Below are positions 35,196 to 42,780 of a stretch of DNA of 64,000 nucleotides, in pieces. Each line of letters begins with the position of its first letter. Position 1 is the first letter of the stretch. The stretch is taken from contig DASYQS010000031.1 of NCBI GenBank assembly GCA_036005185.1, forward strand, positions 88,523 to 152,522, read 5' to 3'. The notes under the pieces were generated by a model, which saw only the letters and a list, made by a program, of their open reading frames with translations, was not told where the DNA came from and ran no database searches. A program made the translations under genes and the position numbers. The DNA is from VBAU01 sp036005185 (lineage in GTDB: Bacteria > Bacteroidota > Bacteroidia > Chitinophagales > Chitinophagaceae).

Positions 35196-35615
35196 CTATT
35201 TCCATACGGCGATAATTATCCCTGCAATAACGCAACCCACAATATTGTAAAAGCTGTTGATGAGAGTAAGGGCCATAGGTCTTTTTTCATACAAATAGGA
35301 ATTAGTAATTGAAGTTGCGCAGAAACAAATGCCCGCAATTAATCCAACTTTTAAGCCTGTCATCCAACCTCCTGATCCGATCCGGCTAATGAATAAAGCA
35401 AGTCCAATGGTTGTAATGACTATTAGTATAAAAGAGAAGGTCATCACTCCTCCGACGCCTTTTTTAGCATTCGGGTCATTCATATTTACTCCGGACGATT
35501 TAATCCATGCGTCTCTGAATAACAAAGAGTACCAAAGAGCTCCTAAAAGAAAAAAAGCAACCGCTGCTACTAATACCGCAAGCCAATTGATGTGAGAGAA
35601 GAGATCTGTGTTCAT
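35196..35615 (-). CDS. DUF1761 membrane protein
   Basis: The 139-residue protein has four TM segments (about 10-30, 53-72, 83-103 and 112-135) and the DUF1761 pattern, with the conserved start NWLAVLVAAVAFFLLGALWYS and RDAWIKSSG loop. The function of the family is unknown. It is monocistronic and convergent with pyk. No -7 box was found at the expected site. Confidence 0.85.
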   Translation of the reverse strand: MNTDLFSHINWLAVLVAAVAFFLLGALWYSLLFRDAWIKSSGVNMNDPNAKKGVGGVMTFSFILIVITTIGLALFISRIGSGGWMTGLKVGLIAGICFCATSITNSYLYEKRPMALTLINSFYNIVGCVIAGIIIAVWK

Positions 35616-35785
35616 GATAGTTGGTTTTGGTTTATTAAAAATGATAACAATTGATTATTCACCTATCATTAACTTCAGCTTCAACACAACTAAATTTTCG
35701 AAGGATAATATAAGTTTTTAGGGGATTAACCCATCAAAGATATTTTGATTTTTTAACTCAGCACTTAAACTTAGAATAAAGTTCT

Positions 35786-36535
35786 CTACAGTTTTTTAAT
35801 CATGATATTTCTGTACCAAACCATAAAATCATGATCCTGTAAATCAATTCCGCCCTTTTTAAAAGTGCCAAAACCCGGCATGGTCTTAAATTTACTGTTA
35901 GCTACCATTTTGTTCCAGTTATCATCCCACATCGTTGTGGATACTACATTTTCACCATTGAGAAAAAAATCAAGTTCCCCATTTAATAACTTAATCTCAA
36001 CCTGATTCCACTCCCCCACTGGTTTTACAGTTTCTTTAGTGCATGAGATCAGATCATACAAATCTCCTGCACGGTGTTTTTTTATTTTTCCATCATGATG
36101 GCCATCATTGTCCAACACTTGCATTTCAGGGCCTGTTTCATAGGGTGACTTATATTTTGTGGTATCCTCATGTACGCAAAACATAATACCACTGTTCCCA
36201 CCTTTTGAAATCTTCCATTCCAGTTTCAGGTCAAAATTGTCAAATTCTTCATCCGTTACAATATCACCGCCGCCTTTTATTTTTCCATTCACTTTTTCAG
36301 TTGTATCGAGGTACAATACTCCATCAGCAATTTTCCAAGCAGAACCCACGGGCCCGCCGCCATATTTATGCCAGCCATTTGTCGTTTTCCCATCAAATAA
36401 AGTAATCCAATCATTTTCGGCTTGAACAGTTTTAGTTGAATCAGTTTGCATGGCGTTATCATTGTTTGTATGGCCTTGAGAATTGCATGCGCCTAACATC
36501 AAAGTAGCACACGCAATTATAAAAATTTTTTGCAT
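35786..36535 (-). CDS. DUF1080 (3-keto-disaccharide hydrolase) lipoprotein
   Basis: This 249-residue lipoprotein has a signal with lipobox LGAC (Cys 16) and a concanavalin-like DUF1080 domain over about 40-249, with NDWITLFDGKTTNGWHKYG at its start and the NSGIMFCVHEDTTKY and YDLISCTKETVKPVGEWNQVEIK segments. The family is now called 3-keto-disaccharide hydrolase and cleaves glycosides oxidised at C3. Here it would act in the periplasm after the GMC dehydrogenase of the right arm. It is the last gene of the left arm, four bases after a cytochrome gene. Confidence 0.9.
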   Translation of the reverse strand: MQKIFIIACATLMLGACNSQGHTNNDNAMQTDSTKTVQAENDWITLFDGKTTNGWHKYGGGPVGSAWKIADGVLYLDTTEKVNGKIKGGGDIVTDEEFDNFDLKLEWKISKGGNSGIMFCVHEDTTKYKSPYETGPEMQVLDNDGHHDGKIKKHRAGDLYDLISCTKETVKPVGEWNQVEIKLLNGELDFFLNGENVVSTTMWDDNWNKMVANSKFKTMPGFGTFKKGGIDLQDHDFMVWYRNIMIKKL

Positions 36536-36539
36536 GAAG

Positions 36540-36899
36540 TTAATTTTTTAGTGTGAATATATATTTAACAATAGATTCAGCTTCGTCTTTTGAAACTGAT
36601 GAGTGAGGAGTCATTGGAATTTTGCCCCAATGACCAGAACCACCAGTCATAATTTTCTTCGAAAGCATTTCTAAATTGCTTTCTGTTGCACGATATTTTT
36701 TTGATATCAATGTAAAAGATGGACCTATCAATTTATCATTTATAGAATGACAAGTAAAACAGTCACCCTTTTCAATTAATCCTATTCCATTTTTATCTTC
36801 ATCGGTTAAATTAATCTCTAAATCGTTCGCAGCTACTTTTTTTGATGAACTACACGATATCATTGTTATGATCACAACAAAAAATACTGCTTTTATCAT
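36540..36899 (-). CDS. Small c-type cytochrome lipoprotein
   Basis: The 119-residue protein has a signal with lipobox MISC (Cys 16), one haem-binding motif CFTCH (about 54-58) and an axial Met candidate in MTPHS near 97. The fold is that of a monohaem cytochrome c. It lies in tandem with a paralogous cytochrome (36902-37279), sharing DCFTCH, KLxGP and the KYIFTLK/RYILLLK ends. It probably carries electrons from a periplasmic dehydrogenase, here the GMC enzyme, to the respiratory chain. Two copies suggest a divided role or redundancy. Confidence 0.9.
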   Translation of the reverse strand: MIKAVFFVVIITMISCSSSKKVAANDLEINLTDEDKNGIGLIEKGDCFTCHSINDKLIGPSFTLISKKYRATESNLEMLSKKIMTGGSGHWGKIPMTPHSSVSKDEAESIVKYIFTLKN

Positions 36900-36901
36900 T
36901 T

Positions 36902-37279
36902 CTATTTTTTAAGTAAAAGAATATATCGAACCATGGCCTCGGCATCAGCTTGTGAAAGAGCGGGATGAGGAGTCATTAAAATCTCGCCCCATACCCCGCT
37001 GCCACCACTAATTATTTTACCAGCAAGATGAGTTACGATGGTATCAGGCATGCCGGCATATTTGGCCGCTACTTCACGATAAGGAGGGCCAGTAAGTTTA
37101 TCTTCGATTTGATGACAGGTAAAACAATCACTCTTTGATACCAGCTCGAGCCCTTTTTGATAATTCGGATCCTTTGTGACGTCAGCAACCTTGGGTTCTT
37201 CAGTCTTTGATTTTGATTCATTGCCACCACAGGCTGCCAGTAGACACAGCGCAAAAGAAAAAAGAAAAAATTTTTTCAT
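36902..37279 (-). CDS. Small c-type cytochrome lipoprotein, second copy
   Basis: The 125-residue paralogue of the previous gene has a signal with lipobox LAAC (Cys 17), a haem motif CFTCH (about 53-57) and the Met ligand in LMTPHPALS. It follows the TIM-barrel gene by 37 bp and is 2 bp from the next cytochrome gene, so they are cotranscribed. Sequence divergence outside the haem and C-terminal regions shows that the duplication is not recent. The role as electron carrier of the dehydrogenase in the right arm is inferred from linkage. Confidence 0.9.
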   Translation of the reverse strand: MKKFFLFSFALCLLAACGGNESKSKTEEPKVADVTKDPNYQKGLELVSKSDCFTCHQIEDKLTGPPYREVAAKYAGMPDTIVTHLAGKIISGGSGVWGEILMTPHPALSQADAEAMVRYILLLKK

Positions 37280-37316
37280 GTTGAAGTATAGTTTAAGCTT
37301 TAAAATCCCGGTAAAG

Positions 37317-38375
37317 TTATTTATCCAATCCTAAAATCGAACGATTTAATTTTTCATCACTGCCTGCGCTGGCAAAATCATCAAAAGTCTTTTGAGTAAC
37401 GTGTATGATATGATCCCTGATAAATATGGCCCCTTCCCTCGCCCCATCCTCTGAATTTTTTATACAGCATTCCCACTCCAGCACCGCCCAGCCTTTGTAA
37501 TTATATTGTGCTAGTTTGCTAAATATGGATTTAAAATTTACCTGGCCATCTCCCAACGAACGAAATCTTCCAGCCCTATCAATCCACCCTTGATACCCGC
37601 CATATACACCCTGTTTGCCTGTGGGATTGAACTCTGCATCTTTTACATGAAACATTTTTATGCGTTCATGATAATTGTCGATGTATTCAAGATAATCCAG
37701 ACATTGTAAAACAAAATGCGAGGGGTCATACAGCAAGCATGCTCTTGGATGATCATTTACCTTTTCCAAAAACATTTCATAGCTAACACCATCATGCAGA
37801 TCTTCGCCCGGATGAATTTCATAACATACATCCACTCCATTTTCATCAAACACATTTAATATTGGCAGCCAACGATTAGCCAATTCTTTAAATCCTGTTT
37901 CAACGAGCCCTGCAGGCCTTTGCGGCCAAGGATATACCGTTTGCCATAGCAAAGCTCCGCTGAATGTGGCATGTGCGTTCAGTCCTAAATTTTGCGAAGC
38001 TTTCGCTGCCCATTTTAATTGTTGTACGGCCCATTCCGTTCTTGCTTTTGAATTGCCATGAACATTTTTAGGAGCAAAGCCATCAAATAAACTATCATAT
38101 GCAGGATGAACTGCTACCAATTGACCTTGCAAATGTGTCGACAGCTCAGTTATTTCTAATCCGCAATCATTAATAATGCCTTTCAATTCATCAGCATAAG
38201 TTTTACTCTCAGCAGCTTTTTGCAGATCAATACATCTTGAATCCCATGTTGGAATTTGTACCCCTACAAATCCCAGGTTTTTTACCCATTTGCAAATTGA
38301 TCGCAGATCATTGAACGGTGGATCATCACCCATGAACTGCGCTAAAAAAATCGCCGGGCCTTTTACAGTAGTCAT
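37317..38375 (-). CDS. TIM-barrel sugar phosphate isomerase/epimerase family protein
   Basis: This 352-residue AP-endonuclease-2-like TIM barrel has no signal peptide and is cytoplasmic. Metal-binding segments are visible in VCYEIHPGEDLHDG, YDPSHFVLQ, KMFHVKDAEF and VLEWEC, the Glu/Asp/His set of xylose isomerase-like barrels. Such enzymes act as isomerases, epimerases or 3-keto-sugar lyases; the exact reaction is not decided by sequence. Its start codon lies six bases beyond the left inverted repeat of the GxxExxY cassette, which separates it from the MocA-type gene upstream. Confidence 0.88.
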   Translation of the reverse strand: MTTVKGPAIFLAQFMGDDPPFNDLRSICKWVKNLGFVGVQIPTWDSRCIDLQKAAESKTYADELKGIINDCGLEITELSTHLQGQLVAVHPAYDSLFDGFAPKNVHGNSKARTEWAVQQLKWAAKASQNLGLNAHATFSGALLWQTVYPWPQRPAGLVETGFKELANRWLPILNVFDENGVDVCYEIHPGEDLHDGVSYEMFLEKVNDHPRACLLYDPSHFVLQCLDYLEYIDNYHERIKMFHVKDAEFNPTGKQGVYGGYQGWIDRAGRFRSLGDGQVNFKSIFSKLAQYNYKGWAVLEWECCIKNSEDGAREGAIFIRDHIIHVTQKTFDDFASAGSDEKLNRSILGLDK

Positions 38376-38381
38376 AATTTC

Positions 38382-38413
38382 ATTTCTCGCAAAGGTGCAA
38401 CGGACGCTACGCC
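38382..38413. repeat. Left inverted repeat of GxxExxY cassette 1
   Basis: ATTTCTCGCAAAG (38383-38395) with a further weakly matching GTGCAACGG matches, with one change, the reverse complement of the right repeat (ATTTCACGCAAAG). It lies between the stop codon of the GxxExxY gene and the start of the TIM-barrel gene. Confidence 0.6.
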
Positions 38414-38426
38414 AATTTAAATTTTT

Positions 38427-38807
38427 TTAAAGATTATTGACAATTCTTTTAATTCCACTTTTAAGTAATTCTTCATTAAAATTTATTAGTAAGCCTAATT
38501 TTATACCTGTTAATCGAAGATGAGTAAGCAGTTGTTTAGCATGCACAGGGGCTAAGGCTTCAATTGATTTTATCTCAACAATTAATTTCTCCTCGATTAT
38601 TAAATCTGATCTGAATCCAAGCTCTAATTTCACATCCTTCCAAACTACAGGTATTGGTCTTTGTCTGTGAACACTTAAATTATATTTATGAATAAGCTCA
38701 TACGCCATAATTGCTTCATAAACTAATTCAAAAAGCTCCGGTCCAAGTTCTTTATGAATCTGAAAAGCTACATCAAGTGTAATTTTTGAAAGTTCATTTT
38801 CGTTCAT
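38427..38807 (-). CDS. GxxExxY family protein (PD-(D/E)XK nuclease-like), copy 1
   Basis: The 126-residue protein is of the GxxExxY type, a small family assigned to the PD-(D/E)XK nuclease fold. The name-giving motif is slightly off, ELFELVY (Glu in place of the Gly), in the segment KELGPELFELVYEA near residue 20. The catalytic pattern is SDLIIEEKLIVEIKS (Asp, then Glu-x-Lys), so a metal-dependent nuclease core is intact. It is 43% or so identical by eye to copy 2 at 60107; the flanking repeats are of a different family. It sits inside a sugar catabolic operon in the same direction as its neighbours. Function is unknown. Confidence 0.85.
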   Translation of the reverse strand: MNENELSKITLDVAFQIHKELGPELFELVYEAIMAYELIHKYNLSVHRQRPIPVVWKDVKLELGFRSDLIIEEKLIVEIKSIEALAPVHAKQLLTHLRLTGIKLGLLINFNEELLKSGIKRIVNNL

Positions 38808-38837
38808 GATCTCCCCTTGGCAGTCTTTGCGTGAAAT
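38808..38837. repeat. Right inverted repeat of GxxExxY cassette 1
   Basis: CTTTGCGTGAAAT (38825-38837) is the complement of the left-side ATTTCTCGCAAAG except one base, and the CTTGGCAG before it matches less well. It starts at the ATG of the GxxExxY gene and its last base is the first base of the MocA-type gene's stop codon. Confidence 0.6.
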
Positions 38838-39997
38838 TATACTTTAAAATCAATCCACTTCTCTTTGCTTTTTCCACTTTCAATCACTGTTTCAATAAAC
38901 GCCATTCCCCTTACTCCGTCCTCAATACCTGGAAAATCAAGCCACTCAGGCTTTGGTTTTTCACCATTCATTTGTGCTTGCACACACAATGCAAAATTGC
39001 GATAGTGATTGGCAAATGCTTCCAAATAACCTTCAGGATGGCCGGCCGGTGTACGCGTATTATGTTTTACATAGGATCCCAAGTAGCCTGTTCCTGCGCG
39101 CCAAACCTCAGCAGGCTTATCAAGCCATTTCATCAACAACGTATTTGCATCTTCTTGTTTCCATTCCAATCCACCTTTTTCTCCATATACCCTTACCTTA
39201 ATATTGTTCTCTTCTCCCGCAGCAATTTGTGTTGCAAATAAAACTCCTGTAGCACCATTATTAAATTTCAAGAATGCTGCTCCATCATCATCAAGCTTTC
39301 TTCCCTCCACCACAATATTTATATCAGCACAAATTTTTGTTACCTGCAAACCTGTCACATACTCGGCCATATTAAAGGCATGTGTGCCAATATCGCCCAT
39401 GCCGCCTGCTGCACCACTTTTTCCCGGATCTGTTCTCCATGCCGCTTGTTTTTGATCCTGTCCTTCTAAAAATGTGCTTAGCCAACCTTGCGGATATTCA
39501 ACATAAACTTTTCTAATTTTTCCAAATTTTCCGCTCAACACTTGTTGTCTGGCTTCTTTTATCATCGGATAACCCGTGTAAGTATGAGTAAGACAAAAAT
39601 ATTTTCCGCTTTTTGCTGCAATCTCTTTAAGTTGTTTTGCTTCAGCAAGATCAAATGTCATCGGTTTATCAAGCACTACATGAAAACCGTTTTCCAATGC
39701 AAGCTTTGCGGGTTCAAAATGAACATGATTAGGAGTAACAATGCTTACGAAATCCATTCTCTCTGCTTGCGAAAGCTCTGCTTCCCTGCGGATCATTTCC
39801 TTATATGATCCATAAATTCTTTGCTGCGAAAGATGCAGGATATCACCTTGTTGTTTTGATTTTTCAGGATCACTGCTAAAAGCGCCGCAGACCAATTCAA
39901 TTTCTCCATCCATGTTCGCAGCAATTCGATGAACAGCGCCAATAAATGCGCCGGGACCTCCTCCTATCATTCCCATTTTTAATTTTCTATTTGCCAT
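38837..39997 (-). CDS. Gfo/Idh/MocA family oxidoreductase
   Basis: The 386-residue NAD(P)-dependent sugar dehydrogenase family member has an N-terminal Rossmann fold beginning LKMGMIGGGPGAFIGAVHR, the EKP-like DKPMTFDLAEAKQLK segment (about 110) and a C-terminal domain with GDIGTHAFNMAEYV. It carries the His of that motif as likely catalytic residue. There is no signal peptide, so it is cytoplasmic. In this cluster it probably reduces or oxidises a keto sugar. It heads the left arm; 99 bp of shared upstream sequence separates it from the divergent MFS gene. Confidence 0.92.
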   Translation of the reverse strand: MANRKLKMGMIGGGPGAFIGAVHRIAANMDGEIELVCGAFSSDPEKSKQQGDILHLSQQRIYGSYKEMIRREAELSQAERMDFVSIVTPNHVHFEPAKLALENGFHVVLDKPMTFDLAEAKQLKEIAAKSGKYFCLTHTYTGYPMIKEARQQVLSGKFGKIRKVYVEYPQGWLSTFLEGQDQKQAAWRTDPGKSGAAGGMGDIGTHAFNMAEYVTGLQVTKICADINIVVEGRKLDDDGAAFLKFNNGATGVLFATQIAAGEENNIKVRVYGEKGGLEWKQEDANTLLMKWLDKPAEVWRAGTGYLGSYVKHNTRTPAGHPEGYLEAFANHYRNFALCVQAQMNGEKPKPEWLDFPGIEDGVRGMAFIETVIESGKSKEKWIDFKV

Positions 39998-40011
39998 AGC
40001 AACCGTTTGTG

Positions 40012-40024
40012 TGAAATAATTTCA
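40012..40024. promoter_or_regulatory. Candidate operator in the divergent promoter region
   Basis: TGAAATAATTTCA is a perfect 13-bp dyad lying between the two divergent arms of the sugar cluster. A regulator gene for it was not found in the window. Confidence 0.35.
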
Positions 40025-40096
40025 TTCATACGAATCGAGAATGTATTTTTAAAAATAGTACATTTAGTTTTTCTAACCTCATTTCAACACAACGAT

Positions 40097-41335
40097 ATGC
40101 AAGTCGTAAATCGCAACCAACTATTTTTGGCCAGCCGTATTGCACTCATTTTTACTGCAATGACCTTCGCTTTCAGGGCAGGTCTTACTAAAGTCTGGCA
40201 TGACGAATTCGCTTTAACTAACGAACAACTTGGATGGATTTTCAGCCCTGCATTCTATGGCTTTACACTTGCTATGATCTTTGGCGGTCCATTATGTGAT
40301 GTTCTTGGCATGAAGAGATTGTTGGTTTTAGCTTTTATAGGGCATATTGGCGGAGTAATTATTTATCTTATTGCGAAAGATGCCACAATGTTATTTATTG
40401 GCACATTATGTATTGGAATCGGTAATGGAATGGTAGAAGCAGCTTGTAATCCCTTAACCGTAAGCTTATATCCTGATAACAAAACAACAATGCTTAACCG
40501 CTTCCATGTTTGGTTTCCCGGAGGTATTGTGATCGGAAGTTTAATATCTTACTTACTGATTGATAAATTACAATTTGACTGGCGCATTTTAATTTCAGTT
40601 TTGTTTATTCCCGCCGCCATTTATGGTTTTATGTTTTTTAAATTAAAGTTTCCCGAAACGGAACGAGTCGCCAGAGGCGTAAGTACAAGAAAAATGTTCT
40701 TGTCCTGCCTTAATCCTTTATTTATTATCATGATTGCATGTATGTTTTTAACTGCTGCCACAGAATTGGGGACCAATCAATGGCTGCAATCTCTGTTAGA
40801 AGGTGCAGGAGTATCGGGAATTCTCGTGCTAGCGTTTATTAACGGCATTATGGCAATTGGAAGATCGTTTGCGGGTCCGGTTGTTCACAGATTAAATCCC
40901 AATGGCATGTTGATTTTTTCTGCATTATTTGCTGGTATCGGTTTAATATTGCTGAGTTATGTAAATGGCTACGCAGCTTTTGGTGCAGCAGCTGTATTTG
41001 CAATTGGTATTTGTTTTTTTTGGCCAACAATGCTTGGTTTTGTTTCTGAATATTTGCCAAATACAGGTGCTTTAGGTTTATCACTAATGGGTGGGGCAGG
41101 AATGTTTTCTGTTTCTCTTATACTTCCAATTATGGGTCATTGGTTTGATAAAGCAAAAAATGTAGCAGTTGCGGCTGGCACTGACGTGGCAAAAGCAGAA
41201 GCCATTGCCGGATCGAATACATTTTTGAAAGTAGCTATTATGCCTGCCATATTGCTAGTAGTATTTATAATAATTTATTTTGCCAGGAGAAAGGCTTATG
41301 CTGCTCACAAACAAGTTGCGGCATTGAACGCTTGA
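40097..41335 (+). CDS. MFS transporter, FHS-type sugar permease
   Basis: This 413-residue major facilitator protein has twelve predicted helices in two halves of six. The loop FGGPLCDVLGMKRLL (about residues 62-76) matches the family signature between helices 2 and 3, and FAGPVVHRLNPNG is the counterpart in the second half. Resemblance is to the fucose/glucose permease branch, but substrate is inferred from the catabolic neighbours. The reading from 40007 would add 30 residues of upstream sequence, so the ATG at 40097 is preferred. It heads the right arm. Confidence 0.88.
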   Translation: MQVVNRNQLFLASRIALIFTAMTFAFRAGLTKVWHDEFALTNEQLGWIFSPAFYGFTLAMIFGGPLCDVLGMKRLLVLAFIGHIGGVIIYLIAKDATMLFIGTLCIGIGNGMVEAACNPLTVSLYPDNKTTMLNRFHVWFPGGIVIGSLISYLLIDKLQFDWRILISVLFIPAAIYGFMFFKLKFPETERVARGVSTRKMFLSCLNPLFIIMIACMFLTAATELGTNQWLQSLLEGAGVSGILVLAFINGIMAIGRSFAGPVVHRLNPNGMLIFSALFAGIGLILLSYVNGYAAFGAAAVFAIGICFFWPTMLGFVSEYLPNTGALGLSLMGGAGMFSVSLILPIMGHWFDKAKNVAVAAGTDVAKAEAIAGSNTFLKVAIMPAILLVVFIIIYFARRKAYAAHKQVAALNA

Positions 41336-41363
41336 TATTTGTAACTTAACTTAGAATTGCTGC

Positions 41364-42248
41364 ATGAAAAAGTCAAATCGAAGAGAAGCCCTAAAACATC
41401 TTGCCCTAAGTTCTATTGCTATGAGTACTGCAAGCTCATTATTTGCAGCAGAAAATATGGATGAAACATATAAGCTCAAGGGCAACGTCAATCACTCTGT
41501 TTGTTGGTGGACTTATAATTTTTTTCCTCTGGATCAACTTTGCCAAACTGTAAAAAAAATTGGTTTCAATGCGATTGATCTGGTGGGCCCAAAAGATTGG
41601 CCCACCCTTCAGAAATATGGAATTTACAGCAGCATGTGCAATGGCGCTGAAATAAATTTAGTTGACGGTTGGGCGCATAAAGAATTTCATTCCACATTAA
41701 TAAAAAATTACACGGAACATATTGAGCTGGTAGCTAAGGCTGGTTACAAAAATCTTATTTGCTTTAGCGGCAATCGCAGAGGAATGGACGATGAAACAGG
41801 TTTAAAAAATTGTACTGAAGGGTTAAAACAAGTCATCGGCCTTGCTGAAAAAAATAATGTCATGGTTCAAATGGAACTATTAAACAGTAAAGTGAACCAT
41901 AAGGATTATATGTGTGACAAAACCCCCTGGGGAGTTGAATTGGTAAAAAGGATTGGCTCACCGAATTTTAAATTACTCTATGACATTTACCACATGCAAA
42001 TTGATGAAGGTGATGTGATAAGAACCATAAAGGATAACCAACAACACATTGGTCATTATCATACAGGTGGAGTGCCGGGCAGACATATTATTGACGAAAC
42101 GCAGGAGCTATTCTATCCGGCCATCATAAAAGCCATTTTAGAAACAGGATTCAAAGATTATGTTGCACAAGAATTTGTCCCCACAGGAAATACAAACGAT
42201 GAAAAAATTTCACAGTTGAAAAAAGCAGTAAAGATTTGTGATGTATAG
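41364..42248 (+). CDS. TIM-barrel protein with Tat-like signal (hydroxypyruvate isomerase-like)
   Basis: This 294-residue xylose-isomerase-like TIM barrel carries an N-terminal stretch SNRREALKHLALSSIAMSTASSLFAA split across RR-motif and hydrophobic core, which looks like a Tat signal, so it is probably periplasmic. Metal ligands are visible in MQMELLNS, YDIYHMQIDEG, HYHTGGVPG and AQEFVP. Such barrels in 3-keto-sugar clusters act as isomerases or lyases. Its stop codon is the first part of the left DUF559 repeat. The gene follows the MFS gene by 28 bp. Confidence 0.88.
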   Translation: MKKSNRREALKHLALSSIAMSTASSLFAAENMDETYKLKGNVNHSVCWWTYNFFPLDQLCQTVKKIGFNAIDLVGPKDWPTLQKYGIYSSMCNGAEINLVDGWAHKEFHSTLIKNYTEHIELVAKAGYKNLICFSGNRRGMDDETGLKNCTEGLKQVIGLAEKNNVMVQMELLNSKVNHKDYMCDKTPWGVELVKRIGSPNFKLLYDIYHMQIDEGDVIRTIKDNQQHIGHYHTGGVPGRHIIDETQELFYPAIIKAILETGFKDYVAQEFVPTGNTNDEKISQLKKAVKICDV

Positions 42249-42280
42249 CCCCCTAAATCCCCGTAAAGGGGGACTTAAGG
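42247..42280. repeat. Left repeat of the DUF559 cassette
   Basis: The element has the form GCCCCCTAAATCCCC, then GTAAA, then GGGGGACTT: an inner CCCC/GGGG dyad preceded by CCCCCTAAA. It begins inside the stop codon of the TIM-barrel gene and is inverted relative to the right repeat. Confidence 0.65.
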
Positions 42281-42307
42281 CCCCAGAACATTTTTGAACA
42301 AAGAACA

Positions 42308-42739
42308 ATGAAATCAACTCAAGAAAATAAATCAACTAAAAATCCATACAAGAAAGGGGGAATGTTTGAAGGCGCAAACCCTCTAGTTTTTGAATTAGCG
42401 AAGGATCTGAGAAAAAATATGACCGCTGCTGAAAAAATTTTGTGGATATATTTAAAAGAAGGAGTTCAGGGGTTAAATTTTCGAAGACAACATCCAATCG
42501 GAATTTATATTGCTGATTTTTATTGCCATAAAATAAAACTAATTGTTGAAGCGGATGGATTAATTCATGATAAACCTGAAATAAAAGAATACGATGAAAA
42601 ATGTGAAAGGGATTTAGAAATTTTAGGTTATCATATTCTTCGATTTTCAAATAAAGAAGTTTTTACTGATATTGAAAATGTTTTGGAAAAAATTAAAATA
42701 AAAGTTGAAGATTTATTCCAAAGTGTAATTATTAACTAA
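42308..42739 (+). CDS. DUF559 endonuclease-like protein
   Basis: The 143-residue protein is a DUF559 member, related to Vsr and the PD-(D/E)XK endonuclease fold. The core is GLNFRRQHPIGIYIADFY, followed by the Asp and the Glu-x-Asp pattern KLIVEADGLIHD, and the C-terminal CERDLEILGYHILRFSNKEV which is typical of the family. A function in DNA cleavage is inferred. It lies between two sugar-catabolic genes and is flanked by inverted repeats, which marks it as a passenger. RBS and start at 42308 are short of the repeat. Confidence 0.88.
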   Translation: MKSTQENKSTKNPYKKGGMFEGANPLVFELAKDLRKNMTAAEKILWIYLKEGVQGLNFRRQHPIGIYIADFYCHKIKLIVEADGLIHDKPEIKEYDEKCERDLEILGYHILRFSNKEVFTDIENVLEKIKIKVEDLFQSVIIN

Positions 42740-42746
42740 AAATAAA

Positions 42747-42776
42747 AAGCTCCGCCTAAGGCGGATTTGGGGGTTT
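42747..42776. repeat. Right repeat of the DUF559 cassette
   Basis: AAGCTCCGCCTAAGGCGGA then TTTGGGGGTTT. Its reverse complement lines up with the left repeat over CCCCC-AAATCC-C-GG-A-CTT. It ends four bases before the ATG of the GMC gene and so forms that gene's ribosome-binding region. Confidence 0.65.
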
Positions 42777-42780
42777 CTCT

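Noticed and set aside
40007..40096. Longer MFS reading from 40007
   Set aside because: The first 30 residues do not resemble a transporter start and cover the candidate operator; ATG 40097 fits better.
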